Origin: Epiperipatus broadwayi
Taxonomy: Eukaryota > Onychophora > Udeonychophora > Euonychophora > Peripatidae
Assembly (NCBI GenBank): GCA_028023455.1
Contig: JAQFVV010000042.1
Coordinates: 7,647,922 to 7,711,921, forward strand
DNA length: 64,000 nucleotides
Direction of reading: 5' to 3'
Shown: positions 1 to 12,500 of the stretch, one piece after another
How the letters are laid out: each line of letters starts with the position of its first letter
How positions within the stretch are numbered: the first letter of the stretch is position 1
Made by a program: the position numbers and the translations under genes
The notes under the pieces: model-generated
Database searches by the model: none
Told to the model about the DNA's origin: nothing
The model's input: only the letters and a program-made list of their open reading frames with translations

Positions 1-570
1 TGTTTTTTAAATGTATTATAAGTTATTGTTTATATACATAAGTGACATTTTTTTTCATCAAATATTAATCTAGTATAATTCTTTCACAGTTGTAATATGA
101 TTATAAAATATCAAGGTGACTTTGATTTTTAATATGTTTTTATGGGAGATTTTAAAAATAGTTTAATATATTTTAATTGGTTAAATAATCAATAAAAATA
201 TATTTTTTTAAAAAAGTTACTTATGTTTTTGTGTTGAAAATTTTTAATATAATAACAGCCCTAGCCATGACCAGTGATTATAGATATATATAGTGTGCAA
301 TTATTATAAATTCAATAAAAAATAACTGCAGAATTAATTAATTTGTGATTTGAAATTTTTAATTAGTATAATAAATTATTGCTATGAGAAAATTAATGCT
401 AAATTCTCTATAAATATTTTGTGTATATACTTAAAGTTTTAATTTAAAACTATCTGAAAGTTTTTTCAAATGAAATCAGTTTCTTTGATCTATAAGTTCT
501 CAATATCATTTAACAAACTTTTGTATCTTATGCCTTTATATTATATGTGGTCTCTTTGTAAGTGTTGCAC
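1..570. other. AT-rich non-coding stretch
   Basis: Very AT-rich sequence with no open frame, RNA gene or clear repeat structure that I can support. Confidence 0.5.
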
Positions 571-574
571 AATC

Positions 575-935
575 TTTTTTTGTAACAACATATCCAGCCC
601 AGCTTCATTTTAGCATCCTAATTCTTTTAATGATGTCATTGATATTTATTTGTTCTGTCATTTATGGATTTCTCTTTTGATTCCTCTTTGTTTTTTCCAA
701 TATATATTTCTCTCTACTATATTGTGTGGTCTGAAGTCTTTATATTACTCTTCTATTAAAATTCAAGTGTTAGCTCAAAATGTAAGAACAGGTAAAGCAC
801 ATTTAGTAAAAATCTTCTATTCAAACATATAGACATTATATATTTTTAATATTAAATTATTTCTACAAAAAACAGTCTATTAAAGTTTAATTTTATGATT
901 AACTTCATCTGTTATGATACCATCATTTATTTATT
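575..935 (-). mobile_element. RTE-type LINE remnant, 3' part of the reverse transcriptase ORF
   Basis: This stretch aligns by eye with the antisense of the RTE LINE at about 38,030-38,380. Shared landmarks in the same order include the 'tccagccca' block, 'tttgttctgtc/ctcttac', 'gtggtctga..tctttatatt', 'gtaagaac.ggtaaa.cacatttat' and 'attaatttcatc'-like sequence. It therefore corresponds to the C-terminal part of the RTE polyprotein after the reverse transcriptase core, on the minus strand. The reading frame is fully broken, and the small open frame on the plus strand here (650-832) is an antisense shadow. The copy is more decayed than those at 38 kb and 61 kb, so it is probably older. Confidence 0.6.
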
Positions 936-2000
936 TTTTATGTGAAAAACCATTGATAGTAATTGCACTTTTATTACTAATGTATATAATATGAATAAGA
1001 TATGTACAAACGTACATAGTTATAAATGTACATAATATCATCATTAAAACATTATTTACTAAGTTTTTTTTTATAAAATTAGATATTAAATGATATACTA
1101 TATATAATAAATATAACTTCTAAATTACAAACTGTGACAATAAAAAGTTCATAGAATCAGTTTCAAGAAACTTTCTTTATTATTTGTGTAGGACCTTACA
1201 CATCATTGACCATAATCACAGTTAACAAAGAGATCTATCTTGAAATAGATCATATATGCTTTGCATGATCAAAGTTTACAATTTCAAAATTAGTTATTAT
1301 TTATAATATCAAATATTACGATTTATAATAGGCTCTGTAGAGAGTATTTTAATGCTCTGATTTTTATATGTTACAACTATTTAATATTATAAACCATTAT
1401 TGTTTATAATATCAGATAAAATCATATTTATATATTAACTTGTAGATTTCTGAGGTGTAATGAATTATGAGAACTATTTAAATTTTACTTTAGAAGTAGA
1501 ACTATTTATTTGTAATAAAATTTCAGGCACTTCAGTTTTCATTTCCTTGAATTGATCTTACAAAGATGTGCTTATGAGAACTTCAAGATTATTCTTAATA
1601 AATAAAACCTTGTGAGTTATTTCTCAGTATTTCAAGGAATGATTTCTGAAACTAATCCATAAAATCAATATACAATTATTTCTAGATGTAGCCAAAAAAA
1701 AAAAATCAATACACTATTATTTCTATTTAAATAATGATGTATCCTAAAAAAAAAAAAAAGGTTTAAATTTAATATTTTTCCATTTGCTCTTTGGAAGTGG
1801 TCTCTGATATGTATTATATGACTATAAGAAACCAATTATCAAACTTAAAATTATATATATATATAAAACACTTTTAATATAGGCAACAAAACTGATGACC
1901 ATAAATTTTGCTTTAATTTATTTCACTGCAGAATATTTGAATAATTATGGGTTTTGATAGTAGATATTAAAATTATAGATTTTTAAGTAAAATTATTTAA
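936..2000. other. AT-rich non-coding stretch
   Basis: No gene or structured repeat recognised. There are short A and T homopolymer runs, for example near 1,690 and 1,745. Confidence 0.45.
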
Positions 2001-2170
2001 TACATATCATACCATTTACAACTTTCTTAAGCACTTTAACAATACTATTTTTTATATCAAAACTTTATTCAGACAGTTTCTACTTATCAGTTGAAACTGT
2101 TAGAATAAAGTTTTGATATAAAAAATAGTATTGTTAAAGTATTTAAGAAAGTTGTAAATAGTATATGTAT
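2001..2170. mobile_element. Foldback (hairpin) MITE, ~170 bp
   Basis: Two long arms (about 2001-2080 and 2093-2170) are near-perfect reverse complements separated by a 12-base loop. Only a few mismatches are visible, for instance 'agcac' against 'aatac' and 'agaca' against 'taaca'. Such a structure is typical of a miniature inverted-repeat transposable element or a foldback element. It has no coding capacity. I could not identify a convincing target duplication in the AT-rich flanks, so the superfamily is unknown. Confidence 0.7.
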
Positions 2171-3300
2171 AAGTAGAAATCAATACATAAGAAAAGGAAG
2201 AAATTTATATTACTTCTATAAAATTATATAAAAATTAATTATTACAACCTGCTATTTTATCCAATTTTAGTGGCTGATCTGTTCTATCTAATATAGTTTT
2301 CCTTAAATGTTAGAATAAAACCAGAAGCAGTTTTTATGAATTCATGAGCAATTAATCTTTCATTTGTTAACTTTTTTACTACTATCTTTTGGTTATTCAG
2401 TAGCAATCTAGGATTGTCTATATCTTTTCTATATTTATTTATTTTTTTAAGCTTTAGATAGCTTTTGTTTTTCTACATATAATTCAATATCTTTGTCAAA
2501 TCTTAAATAGATGTTAAAATAATAGCTGTATTATTTATGATAGATAATTTCAAATTAAGATAGTGCAGACTTAAGTATAAATTTTAATTGTATTAAAAAT
2601 ATATTGCAAATGGTATCCATAAATTTATTAAAGTCACTAGTAAATAAAAAGGATTTATATTCATAGATACTACATTAAGATTAATAATAAATAAATAAAT
2701 AAATAAATAAAAGTTATGTGAACTAATATTAAAGTTAATACACTCAGCTGCACTCTTTGAACATGTGTACATTTATTGATTTCATCAAGATAATAAAGGC
2801 TTTGGGAAGTTCATCATTATTTATATCGTGATTTTTCTAAAATTTAAATCAATAGCTATGCATGCATTCAGTAACAAGCAGCTGAGTTTCTTGATTCATC
2901 ACATCCATCTTGATATATAATATATATATGTGGTAAGATAAAATAGTATGACATTAATTTTATGCTTATCTTTTGCATATACACATACATATTTATATCT
3001 TTATCTTTCTTCTGTATAGTATATATACTTGATTTGTATATGCTATATATTTATATAGTGGAGCCATGAACTACACTATATGTTGTTCAGTCCCCTTCAT
3101 GTTCAACATATATAGTTTTATAAGAGCTCACTCTTTTTGTTAATAAATACTGATTAAAACAGAGTACATATTGTTTATTAAATTGCAAATCTACATTACT
3201 TTTATATGCACACACACATATATATATTCTACATGTGTGTGTAAATAAAATTTTAAATAATAATAATTATTAATAAAAAATTAAGGGAGACAATTTATAT
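2171..3300. other. AT-rich non-coding stretch
   Basis: No gene seen. It holds a short (AAAT)n run near 2,690-2,710 and mixed TA/CA dinucleotide runs near 2,920 and 3,210. Confidence 0.4.
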
Positions 3301-3301
3301 A

Positions 3302-5399
3302 TTATAATGATCCGGGGATACGACTTAACGTAATCTGCACTACAGGGCGCCATCTAGGCATTTGAACCTAGAAAAATTTATAAAGTAGGCAGATACGTAA
3401 GTCAAAAAAAATTTTTTTATTTTTTTTATTTTATATATTTTGATATCCGGTCGTTAGCCCATTGTCACTAGCTCAGTGGAATAGCAGAGATTTACATTTT
3501 ATAATTTCTTATCTAAGAATATTTTTTTAAAAAAGAATAAAATAAGCCACTGCCAGTAATTATACACACAAACATTTCTTTACGCACATATATAATATTT
3601 AAAATCGTTTTAGTATCAGTTTACATTTTAAAATTTAACTTACATTTTTTTACTTTGATTTTAATTTATATTTTAATTTTTATAAGTTCGCACAGATGGG
3701 TTTATAAAAGTTTGTTTTAAAATGTTGAGTATAGATCGGTTACATAGATTACGCGGTCAAAAAACATTTCAAAATAAACGATCAAAATACAAAGTCATTG
3801 ATACCGTCAATTGCGTAGGGAATACAAAAAACCCAATGGTATTCATCATAAGATACCGCAGAGACACCAATAACTTAATATTCTAATCGAATATGAAAAC
3901 CAACAAACATAAGTAACCGTTAACGAATCCATGTAAGCGTCTATACCCAACTTAATTTTAATACATTTTTATTTAGAGTGTCGAGTATGAATAGACTACA
4001 TAGATTGCATTTGAAAAGAAAATATTCTATCCTTGTTTAACTTTAGGCCAAAAGTTCGCAGTCAAACCAACTTCAATCCATCTGATATATCGATGTATTC
4101 AATGTAATACAACTACGACAGCATAAATAAGTTAAGAGAAGAAATTGCCTTTCGTCAGATAGGAATACTACATCTATCAGACGATAAGAGCAATAAAAAA
4201 AACTCCATAGGAAAAGACTGTGGTCATTTTTCCGACTTACGATCGCATTCCATAGGCAAAAATAAAGTGTGCGGCGTGAAAAGCGATTCTGCCCATAGCG
4301 AATCTCGTACTACATCTACTACTTACACCAATATATACAATCCATTGACCTAATTCAACTACGAAACAAATAACCTAAGATTACCCTCCCCTAATATAAC
4401 TTTACAAATCTATATAGCCATTCACGCCTGACTTAAGTTTAACATTTATATAATTTAGTCTAATGAAAAACAAAAATCATAATAAAAACTTTAAAGAACA
4501 ACAAAAACAAATGGAAAAGATTTTAAATAAAAAAAATTACATCAAATAACATTATTAATATTAATTTACGTTGGTCAGATAGGATTCTATTTGTATTATT
4601 TACTAAAAGGTTTAGAATTTAGAGTTCTTATTGTTTTCCAATGATTATAAAGTTCTTACGATTTTTAAAATGTCCAGCTTTATTCGTTGCATGCCATTTG
4701 AATGTGAATTCCCACGCCGTCCTAAAAGGATTGGTATTCTGTTGGCTGTTTCATTTATTCATCCGGAGGTTTTTTACTTTAGTTAGTCTTCAATGTAGAA
4801 AATGATGTTTCATTTTTTTTCTTTAACAACTGAAGGAATTGAAAGTGCGTCTTTCAATCCCTTCACCTCCAACTCTGCACTAACACATATCTGTCTTTTT
4901 GTAATAACTAATAATTTCTAAACTTTTCCTTTTATATTTTTTTAAGGATTCAATTGACATTATATCATCGATGATGATGATCCTTCCGTTGAGGTCCAAT
5001 TTCCCCGATGGATTTCTTTCATTGGCCATTCTATTCCTATTGTTATTCCTCTCCTATCTGATGCTGCTTATACATTTTAAATGCCCGAGCGCTAGTTTAC
5101 ATTTAACTAATTAAAACAATCATTTCCATTTTCTGATTAATTAATGTGTTTTCCAAACTTAAAGATATATTTTTATCTCTAAATCTTTTTGAGTTTTTGT
5201 TTTTAAAATACCTTTTCTATTTTTAATAGTTTTATTTTAATATTTTTTTTCATCTGTGCGATTTTATATATATATGAGTTTAGTATAGAATTTTAATTTT
5301 CAATTTTTAATTTTTAAAAAGGAAGTTTTATTTGCGAACTTTTATTTTTTTCATGTTTACTAATAAAAAAACAATGTAACATCATCTGTGCCCGTTACA
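3302..5399 (-). repeat. 3' LTR (minus-strand orientation)
   Basis: This ~2.1-kb direct repeat is partnered with 5947-8082. It carries a 'ctagatggcgcc' core on the minus strand near 3343-3360, which fits the CTCF-type YAGRKGGCRS core. No open frame of note. The right edge ends 'cccgttaca' and the left edge 'ttataatgatc'. Confidence 0.75.
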
Positions 5400-5946
5400 T
5401 ATCAGTAAACTTGCTTAAAAAAATGAACAAAAAATTTTTTTATTTAGGGTTAGTAATTACGGTACACGATTAACGAAAATTTACAACATCCGGTTAGTAA
5501 TTTTACAAAAGGACTATATAAAAAAAAATGTTGACTATCATTTTCCTAAGGACCATTTATGTCTATGCCTCGTCCCCCCAAGCATTCTATTTTTTTATAC
5601 ATTTTATTTTTACACACGGCATGACAAGCAAATTTTATAAATTATTTAAGAAGGTTGCACTGAGGTAAATATGTGGCTGTGCATGCCTATACACGTTAAA
5701 GCATAATATATATTAAACAAAAAAAACATATTAATTGCAACCTTTTGACTTTCTTTTTAACAAAATACAATTTAAAATTATTAATACTTTCTCGTGTTTA
5801 ATATATGTGCTATTTCTTACTGGCAGTGCTTTTATAAGATTTAACGTATACGGCTTTATGTAAATAGATAAGAATATTTCATTTTGAAAAAAATTGTTCA
5901 GGGTATACGTGGTTTATTAAACATCGGGCCCCATGTTGGGCACCAA
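5400..5946 (-). other. Interior of the LTR element, non-coding
   Basis: About 550 bp between the two LTRs. No open frame on either strand and no retroviral-type motifs. The only functional-looking site is the tRNA primer binding site at its right end. Confidence 0.55.
5925..5945 (-). promoter_or_regulatory. Primer binding site for tRNA-Lys (reverse transcription)
   Basis: On the plus strand, ending in 'ccccatgttgggcacca', the sequence resembles the 3' end of animal tRNA-Lys(CUU), ...CCCCACGTTGGGCGCCA. The two differences in the last 17 bases are both CpG transitions (CG to TG and CG to CA), as expected from methylation decay. It lies about two bases from the LTR edge, the usual place for a PBS. 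The tRNA identity rests on my memory of the tRNA sequence. Confidence 0.7.
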
Positions 5947-8082
5947 TTATAACAATCTGGGGATACGACTTAATGTAATCTGCACTACAGGGTGCCATCT
6001 AGGCATTTGAACCTAGAAAAATTTATAAAGTAGGCAGATACGTAAGTCAAAAATTTTTTTTATTTTTTTTATTTTATATATTTTGATATCCAGTCATTAG
6101 CCCATTGTCACTAGCTCAGTGGAATAGCAGATATTTACATTTTATTATTTCTTATCTAAGAATATTTTTTTAAAAAAGAATAAAATAAGCCACTGCCAGT
6201 AATTAATTATACACACAAACATTTATTTACGCACATATATAATATTTAAATTGTTTTAGTATCAGTTTACATTTTAAAATTTAACTTACATTTTTTTACT
6301 TTGATTTTAATTTATATTTTAATTTTTATAAATTTACATTTTTAATTTTTATAAGTTCGCACAGATGGGTTTATAAAAGTTTGTTTTAAAATGTTGAGTA
6401 TAGATCAGTTACATAGATTACAGTCAAAAAACATTTCAAAATAAACACAAACAATCAAAATACAAAGTCATTGATACCGTCAATTGCACAGGGAATACAA
6501 GAAACCCAAAGATATTCATCATAAGATACCGCAGAGACACCAATAACTTAATATTCTAATCGAATATGAAAACCAACAAACATAAGTAACCGTTAACGAA
6601 TCCATGTAAGCGTCTATACCCAACTTAATTTTAATACATTTTTATTTAGAGTGTCGAGTATGAATAGACTACATAGATTGCATTTGAAAATAAAATATTC
6701 TATCCTTGTTTAACCTTAGGCCAAAAGTTCGCAGTCAAACCAACTTCAATTCATCTGATATATCGATGTATTCAGTGTAATACGACTACGACAGCACAAA
6801 TAGGTTAAGAGAAGAAATTGCCTTTTGTCAGATAGGAATACTACATCTATCAGATGATAAGAGCAATAAAAAAAAACTCCATAGGAAAAGACTGCGGTCA
6901 TTTTGCTGACTTACGATCGCATTCCACAGGCAAAAATAAAGTGTGCGGCGTGAAAAGCGATTCTGCCCATAGTGAATCTCGTATTACATCTACTACTTAC
7001 ACCAATATATCCAATCCATTGACCTAATTCAACTACGAAACAAATAACTTAAGATTACCCTCCCTAATATAACTTTACAAATCTATATAGCCATTCACGC
7101 CTGACTTAAGTTTAACATTTATATAATTTAGTCTAACGAAAAACAAAAATCATAATAAAAACTTAAAAGAACAACAAAAATAAATGGAAATGATTTTAAA
7201 TAAAAAAAAATTACATCAAATAACATTATTAATATTAATTTACGTTGGTCAGATAGGATTCTATTTGTATTATTTACTAAAAGGTTTAGAATTTAGAGTT
7301 CTTATTGTTTTCCAATGATTATAAAGTTCTTACGATTTTTAAAATGTCCAGCTTTATCCGTTGCATGCCATTTGAATGTGAATTCCCATGCCATTCTAAA
7401 AAGATTGGTATTCTGTTGGCCGTTTCATTTATTCATCTGGAGGTTTTTTACTTTAGTTGGTCCTCAATGTAGAAAATGATGTTTCATTTTTTTTTCTTTA
7501 ACAACTAAAGGTATTGAAAGTGCGTCTTTCAATCCCTTCACCTCCAACTCTGCACTAATACATATCTGTCCTCTTGTAATAACTAACTAATAATTTCCAA
7601 ACTTTTCCTTTTATATTTTTTTAAGGATTCAATTGACATTACATCATCGATGATGATGATCCTTCCATTGAGGTCCAATTTCCCCGATGGATTTCTTTCA
7701 TTGGCCATTCTATTCCTATTGTTATTCCTCTCCTATCTGACCACTGCTTATACATTTTAAATGCCCGAGCACTAGTTTACATTTAACTAATTAAAACAAT
7801 CATTTCCATTTTCTGATTAATTAATGTGTTTTCCAAACTTAAAGATATATTTTTATCTCTAAATCTTTTTGAGTTTTTGTTTTTAAAATACCTTTTCTAT
7901 TTTTAATAAAGTTTTATTTTAATAATTTTTTTCATCTGTGCGATTTTTATATATATATGAGTTTAGTATAGAATTTTAATTTTCAATTTTTAATTCTTAA
8001 AAAGGAAGTTTTATTTGCAAACTTTTATTCTTTTCATGTTTACTAATAAAAAAACAATGTAACGTTGTCTGTGCCCGTTACA
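5947..8082 (-). repeat. 5' LTR (minus-strand orientation)
   Basis: Partner of the LTR at 3302-5399, running to 'cccgttaca' at 8082. The CTCF-like core is also present here as 'ctagatggcacc' on the minus strand (near 5989-6005), with one CpG decayed. No open frame of note. Confidence 0.75.
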
Positions 8083-9390
8083 ATATATTTTAGTGAATGT
8101 ATGTTTACTCATACACCACTTATGTGTACCAGTTGAAAAAGCCACCACCTAAACTGCAAGTTGGATCCAAACTCAGGCAGGTCAAACTGAATTTAAACCC
8201 AACTCACCAGCTCAGAGTAGTAGAAATCCAAATCGATGGCACAGTGCTATGCACCAAGAAACTAGCTCAATAGTTGGTGAGGATTAGAGACCCCTGAACT
8301 GACACTAATATCGGATAATAAATTAACTAAAGGTAATTTTAAATCGAATCATATGTTTATGTTCGGGTTGCCAACACAGACAGCTAGAATTAACATTAAA
8401 ATAATTATTGAATAAGAGAATTAAGAAATAAGAAACCAAGTGTGTTTATAAAATATTTAATAATACCATTAATAGTTTTGTTTGAATTTTAAATGATGAT
8501 TATATTAATCAATTCTAGTCCTTAAACAAAGTTTATAATTATAATAAGAATGGCAGTTTCTATTATATGCCAATGAGTCTTACGCAATATTTGAAAGTCT
8601 ATATGTCTATGCCCCCAACAAGAAAATAAAGGCAGATAAAGGTATCAGTGGTGACGGAAATTATTATTCTAATTTTATTACAACAGAATGTGAGATTTAT
8701 TTTCACATTCGCACATCCATTCATGAAGAGCAAGATAAAAAATCAGATTCTCATATGATGTGATGCGATGTATTTGGCTTCTCCTTAAACGAAGTCAAGA
8801 ATATCTCAGCAATTATTCTCACAAGAGGAAATACAACTAGCGCCAAGTTCACTCTCATGTTGTGTTAATGGTTTTCTGTTGACGACGACGATGATTTTAT
8901 TAATTGTTTATGAACTTAGACTTATGATAATAAAAAGACATTTTTTCACCACTGCTGGGAAAAATTTAATGAAAACTAACAACTAAAAATTAAATTCTTA
9001 TTTTTGTCTTTAATTTTCAATTCCGTTTAAAAATCAAATTTCGTTTTACATCACATTAATTTCAAGACGCCCGTAAGTAATTTTTAAATTGTTAATTACA
9101 ATTAAAAATCAGATTTTAATTTTTAATTGTGCTCACTGCTATTACTGACCTTTTAAAAATAAACTTGTGGACACTAAATGATTAATAATTGATTACGTTC
9201 TTTTTTAAAAAGCAAAAACAGAATGTGATTTAAAATGCAAAATTAACACGCACAATGTTTGAACAAATTTACATTATAATCTTGTAAAATTTAATGTGTG
9301 TATATGTAAAATGTGGAAATTATGATTTTAATTTCATTATTGCATAAAATCTTACTATTATAAAGCACTGAAAATATTGAAATTACTAAG
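8083..9390. other. Non-coding stretch with a possible SINE-like piece
   Basis: Around 8,140-8,290 the base composition is less AT-rich, and the minus strand holds a 'ggtttaaattc'-type B-box-like element. I cannot show an A box or tail, so no SINE is called. The rest is AT-rich with no gene seen. Confidence 0.3.
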
Positions 9391-9397
9391 ATGAAAG

Positions 9398-9486
9398 TAG
9401 AATTCCAATAATGTGCTATTACTTTCAATATAACGTAAGTGCGTGAAATTTATTATTTAAAGTAATAGCGCATTATCGGAGGTCGA
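9398..9486. repeat. Inverted repeat (about 28-bp arms)
   Basis: The left arm (9398-9426, containing 'aatgtgctattacttt') and right arm (9459-9486, containing 'aaagtaatagcgcatt') are reverse complements with a few mismatches, around a ~32-base loop. It could be a small MITE or part of the Tigger-related piece just downstream. Confidence 0.55.
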
Positions 9487-9499
9487 CTTCCGTGAAACA

Positions 9500-9557
9500 C
9501 GAATCGTGTAACTTCAAAATCATGCTAAATAAGTCCGCATAAAAAGAGACCCAGGTG
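9500..9557. mobile_element. Orphan terminal end of a Tigger/pogo-like element
   Basis: The sequence 'gcataaaaagagacccaggt' at the right edge matches the inverted terminal repeat of the element at 14926-16143 and is followed by TA, the expected target dinucleotide. I found no partner end upstream, so this is a truncated copy or a solo end. Confidence 0.55.
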
Positions 9558-9559
9558 TA

Positions 9560-12500
9560 ATTGAAATTGCATAATTAGATGCAGCATAGTTCATAGTTTC
9601 TGGTTTTACCGTATTTAATATCTACATTTGTATTATTAAAAATCTCTAATTATTTTTTATATGCATTTGTAATTTATTACATTTTTTATATATTGATTTG
9701 AAATGTTAAACCTAAAAGTTATTAATAAACATTACATGTATTTATGTATAGATCTTAATAATAATGATTGTAATTTTCAATGTTAGAGTTAATGTAACCA
9801 TATAAATAGATTATCAATATAATCTTACTAATATAACTTTATGAATAATGTAGAATAAAATCTTATTAATCAATTGATTAAAATATAAAATTTAAGTAAA
9901 TGCGTTTTAAAAAATTAATAATGTTTTATTTCAATATGTTTGATTTTATGACAAATATTTTATTACTTTTACATTATTTTACTCATGTTTTCTTTTAATA
10001 TATATATATTTAAATTTTACATTTCAATTATTTATTTGATAAATAGTATTCAATAAATATGATTGTATTGATAATTTATATAATTATAAATTATAAGCAA
10101 TTTTAATATCAGAAATTGCATAAATACATTAAATGTTTATTAATAATATTTAGCTTTAACATATCAGATCAATACATTAACATTTAATATGTTACTGGAA
10201 ATTATAATGATTATAAAAATAATTAGTGGGTTTTAAATAACATAAAGAGATATATATGTACTATATATGAATATTTACATCATTTATATATTAAATAAGA
10301 AAAAGTAAAAATAAACACATAGATAATATATATAAATAAAAATATTCTTTAGCATATATATTATGGTAAAGAATCATATATACAAACAAAGAGAAAAATA
10401 AAATTAAAAAGATGAAAGTATGTTTGTGTTTGTGTATATGCATAATGTAAACACTATATTATTGTTATGTATCTTTATGTGAATAAACAATAAAATTTAT
10501 GTAATACAATTGTTTTTACAGCTCCAAAATAATATGGGCTTTTTATTTGTTGAAACCATCCTGAGATTAAAAATTAGGTATTTTAATCCCACATACTAAG
10601 CATAATAAGTTACGAATGTTATTTTTGGTTAAAAAAAGTAATAATCCAGCTGGAGTTTATACATCTGACATTTTACTGTTAAATGACCAGGAGTGCTATA
10701 TCTGGAAAAATGAAGTACAACCAGAAAACTATCACATGGTTTAATTGTCCAATATCTATACAGTTCATAGTGTCTAAAAAAGATAAATATCATTATTGCA
10801 TGATTACTTTGGACACATAGTTTCTTAATGAATAACCACTTCAGAAACACTCATCAGATATTTAATCTGTTAATGGACCTTTGATAAATTTCTACACCCT
10901 CTCTGTCAATTATTAATGCACCATAAACAATAAAAATTCACTTTCTCTTTGTCATTCTTAATTTTTGTCTATTGTTTTTAATCTTGATAAATTTTCCAGC
11001 TAATATATCCATATTCTCCTATGTAATTTCATTAAAAAAAAACCTATCCAGATTATTCAGATGCTTTTTTGGATTCTGACTGTCCTCTGAACATTTGAAT
11101 TTTTAGAAATTGGCTTTAGATCTTGATCAAAATTGTTTGAACTTGTACACATTTTTCCTTTTACCTGAATTCTCTTAGCTTTTGTGAATAGTTCTCAGTG
11201 CTTGCTGCATTCAGGCAATGTTGTTTTATCAAGTCCACATAACTAATCTTTAATTCTTTTAATTTATATTGACAAAATATAATTATTAATTTGGGCTAAT
11301 CATCCTGAGTGATTTATTAGGCTAGTATGTTGGTTGCACTAAAGTGTGTAATAGATAAAGATTAGGCTTAATTGGTAATGATTTTATTTTCCATTCAATT
11401 GTTAAAGACAAATCAAGCTGTGTTGTCCATACTCAAAATAGTGGGTCATTCTCTAAATCAGTTATTAATTTATTTTTATTTAATGTCCTCATTTTGTTTT
11501 TCAGATAATTTAGAATCATTTAGCTGGTGTCATCTTTAGCAACTGAAAGGACTGATGTCATATTATTTTAATCCTTTAAGATTTCCTTCTGTAATCAAAA
11601 ATTTGGATTCTGGCTTAGTGTAAAAGCTTGGATTCAGACAGCTGTTAAACATATAATCACGTATGCATATGATGAGTCTATGGTCCTAGATAGAATACAA
11701 AATGATACAAGAACAAAAAGTTATAAGGAGTAATAATTAATAAAATGAGAAAATAATAGTAATACATGTAAAATACATACACAAAAAAAATCAGAATGGT
11801 CAATTAATCAGTGCTCGATTATGTATCTTAGCTGCTTTTCCTTCAAATGAAATTAATAAACTCTTAAATTAAAGATGGTCTTCTTGAAAAATAAATATAT
11901 AATATATATAAAGTGACATGATGAAGATAAAGACAGTTATTTTGAAAAATTATTATATAGTATATATAAATTGATATGAAAAATATATACAATATATATA
12001 AAGTGACATGATGCAATTCTAAATTCTTGATGTGTATGAATGTTATTTCCAGATATGGTTACTACAGTGAACACAAAAAAAATATTTGTTGATTTAGTGA
12101 AATATAAAATATTAATGAAAATAGCATAATATTGATGTTCTTTATTATCTGCCCTATCTTTTACCTTGAGATGGCTAGTTCATTGTGATGAATGTTGTTT
12201 AAATAGACTCACCTTAATGTAAAATCAAGGGACTATTATAAGATTGTAACAAACAAATGAGAACAATGTCACCATCATTATGTAACAAATGAATGACCAT
12301 ATAGTAAAATCTTGATATATTTTAACTGTTGGCAGACCATATATTAATGCTGACTCCATGCATCTGCATCATGGGGTTAGAGTCATATGTTGAAACTGTG
12401 ATTTGGATGCGTTTAGAGAAGTGATTCACCTTCACAAAACTGAAAAAAGTTTCATGCCATACTTTATTTTTCCAACACACAACACATTTTCTTTTGTTTG

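Larger units (their letters stand above)
3302..8082 (-). mobile_element. Non-autonomous LTR retrotransposon with ~2.1-kb LTRs and a ~550-bp interior
   Basis: Two long direct repeats (3302-5399 and 5947-8082) flank an interior with no open frame. Read on the minus strand the repeats begin TGTAACGGGCACAG, matching the usual TG start of LTRs. Immediately next to the right-hand repeat (minus-strand 5' LTR) lies a sequence that is the 3' end of a tRNA on the plus strand (5925-5945), i.e. a primer binding site on the minus strand. The 5 bases outside both ends are 'atata', a possible target duplication, though weak evidence in AT-rich DNA. I see no gag, pol or integrase. No clear polypurine tract precedes the 3' LTR. 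The LTRs differ by scattered substitutions, many CG to TG/CA, and small indels, so the copy is not very recent. The element would need proteins from elsewhere, or has lost its core by deletion. Confidence 0.75.
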
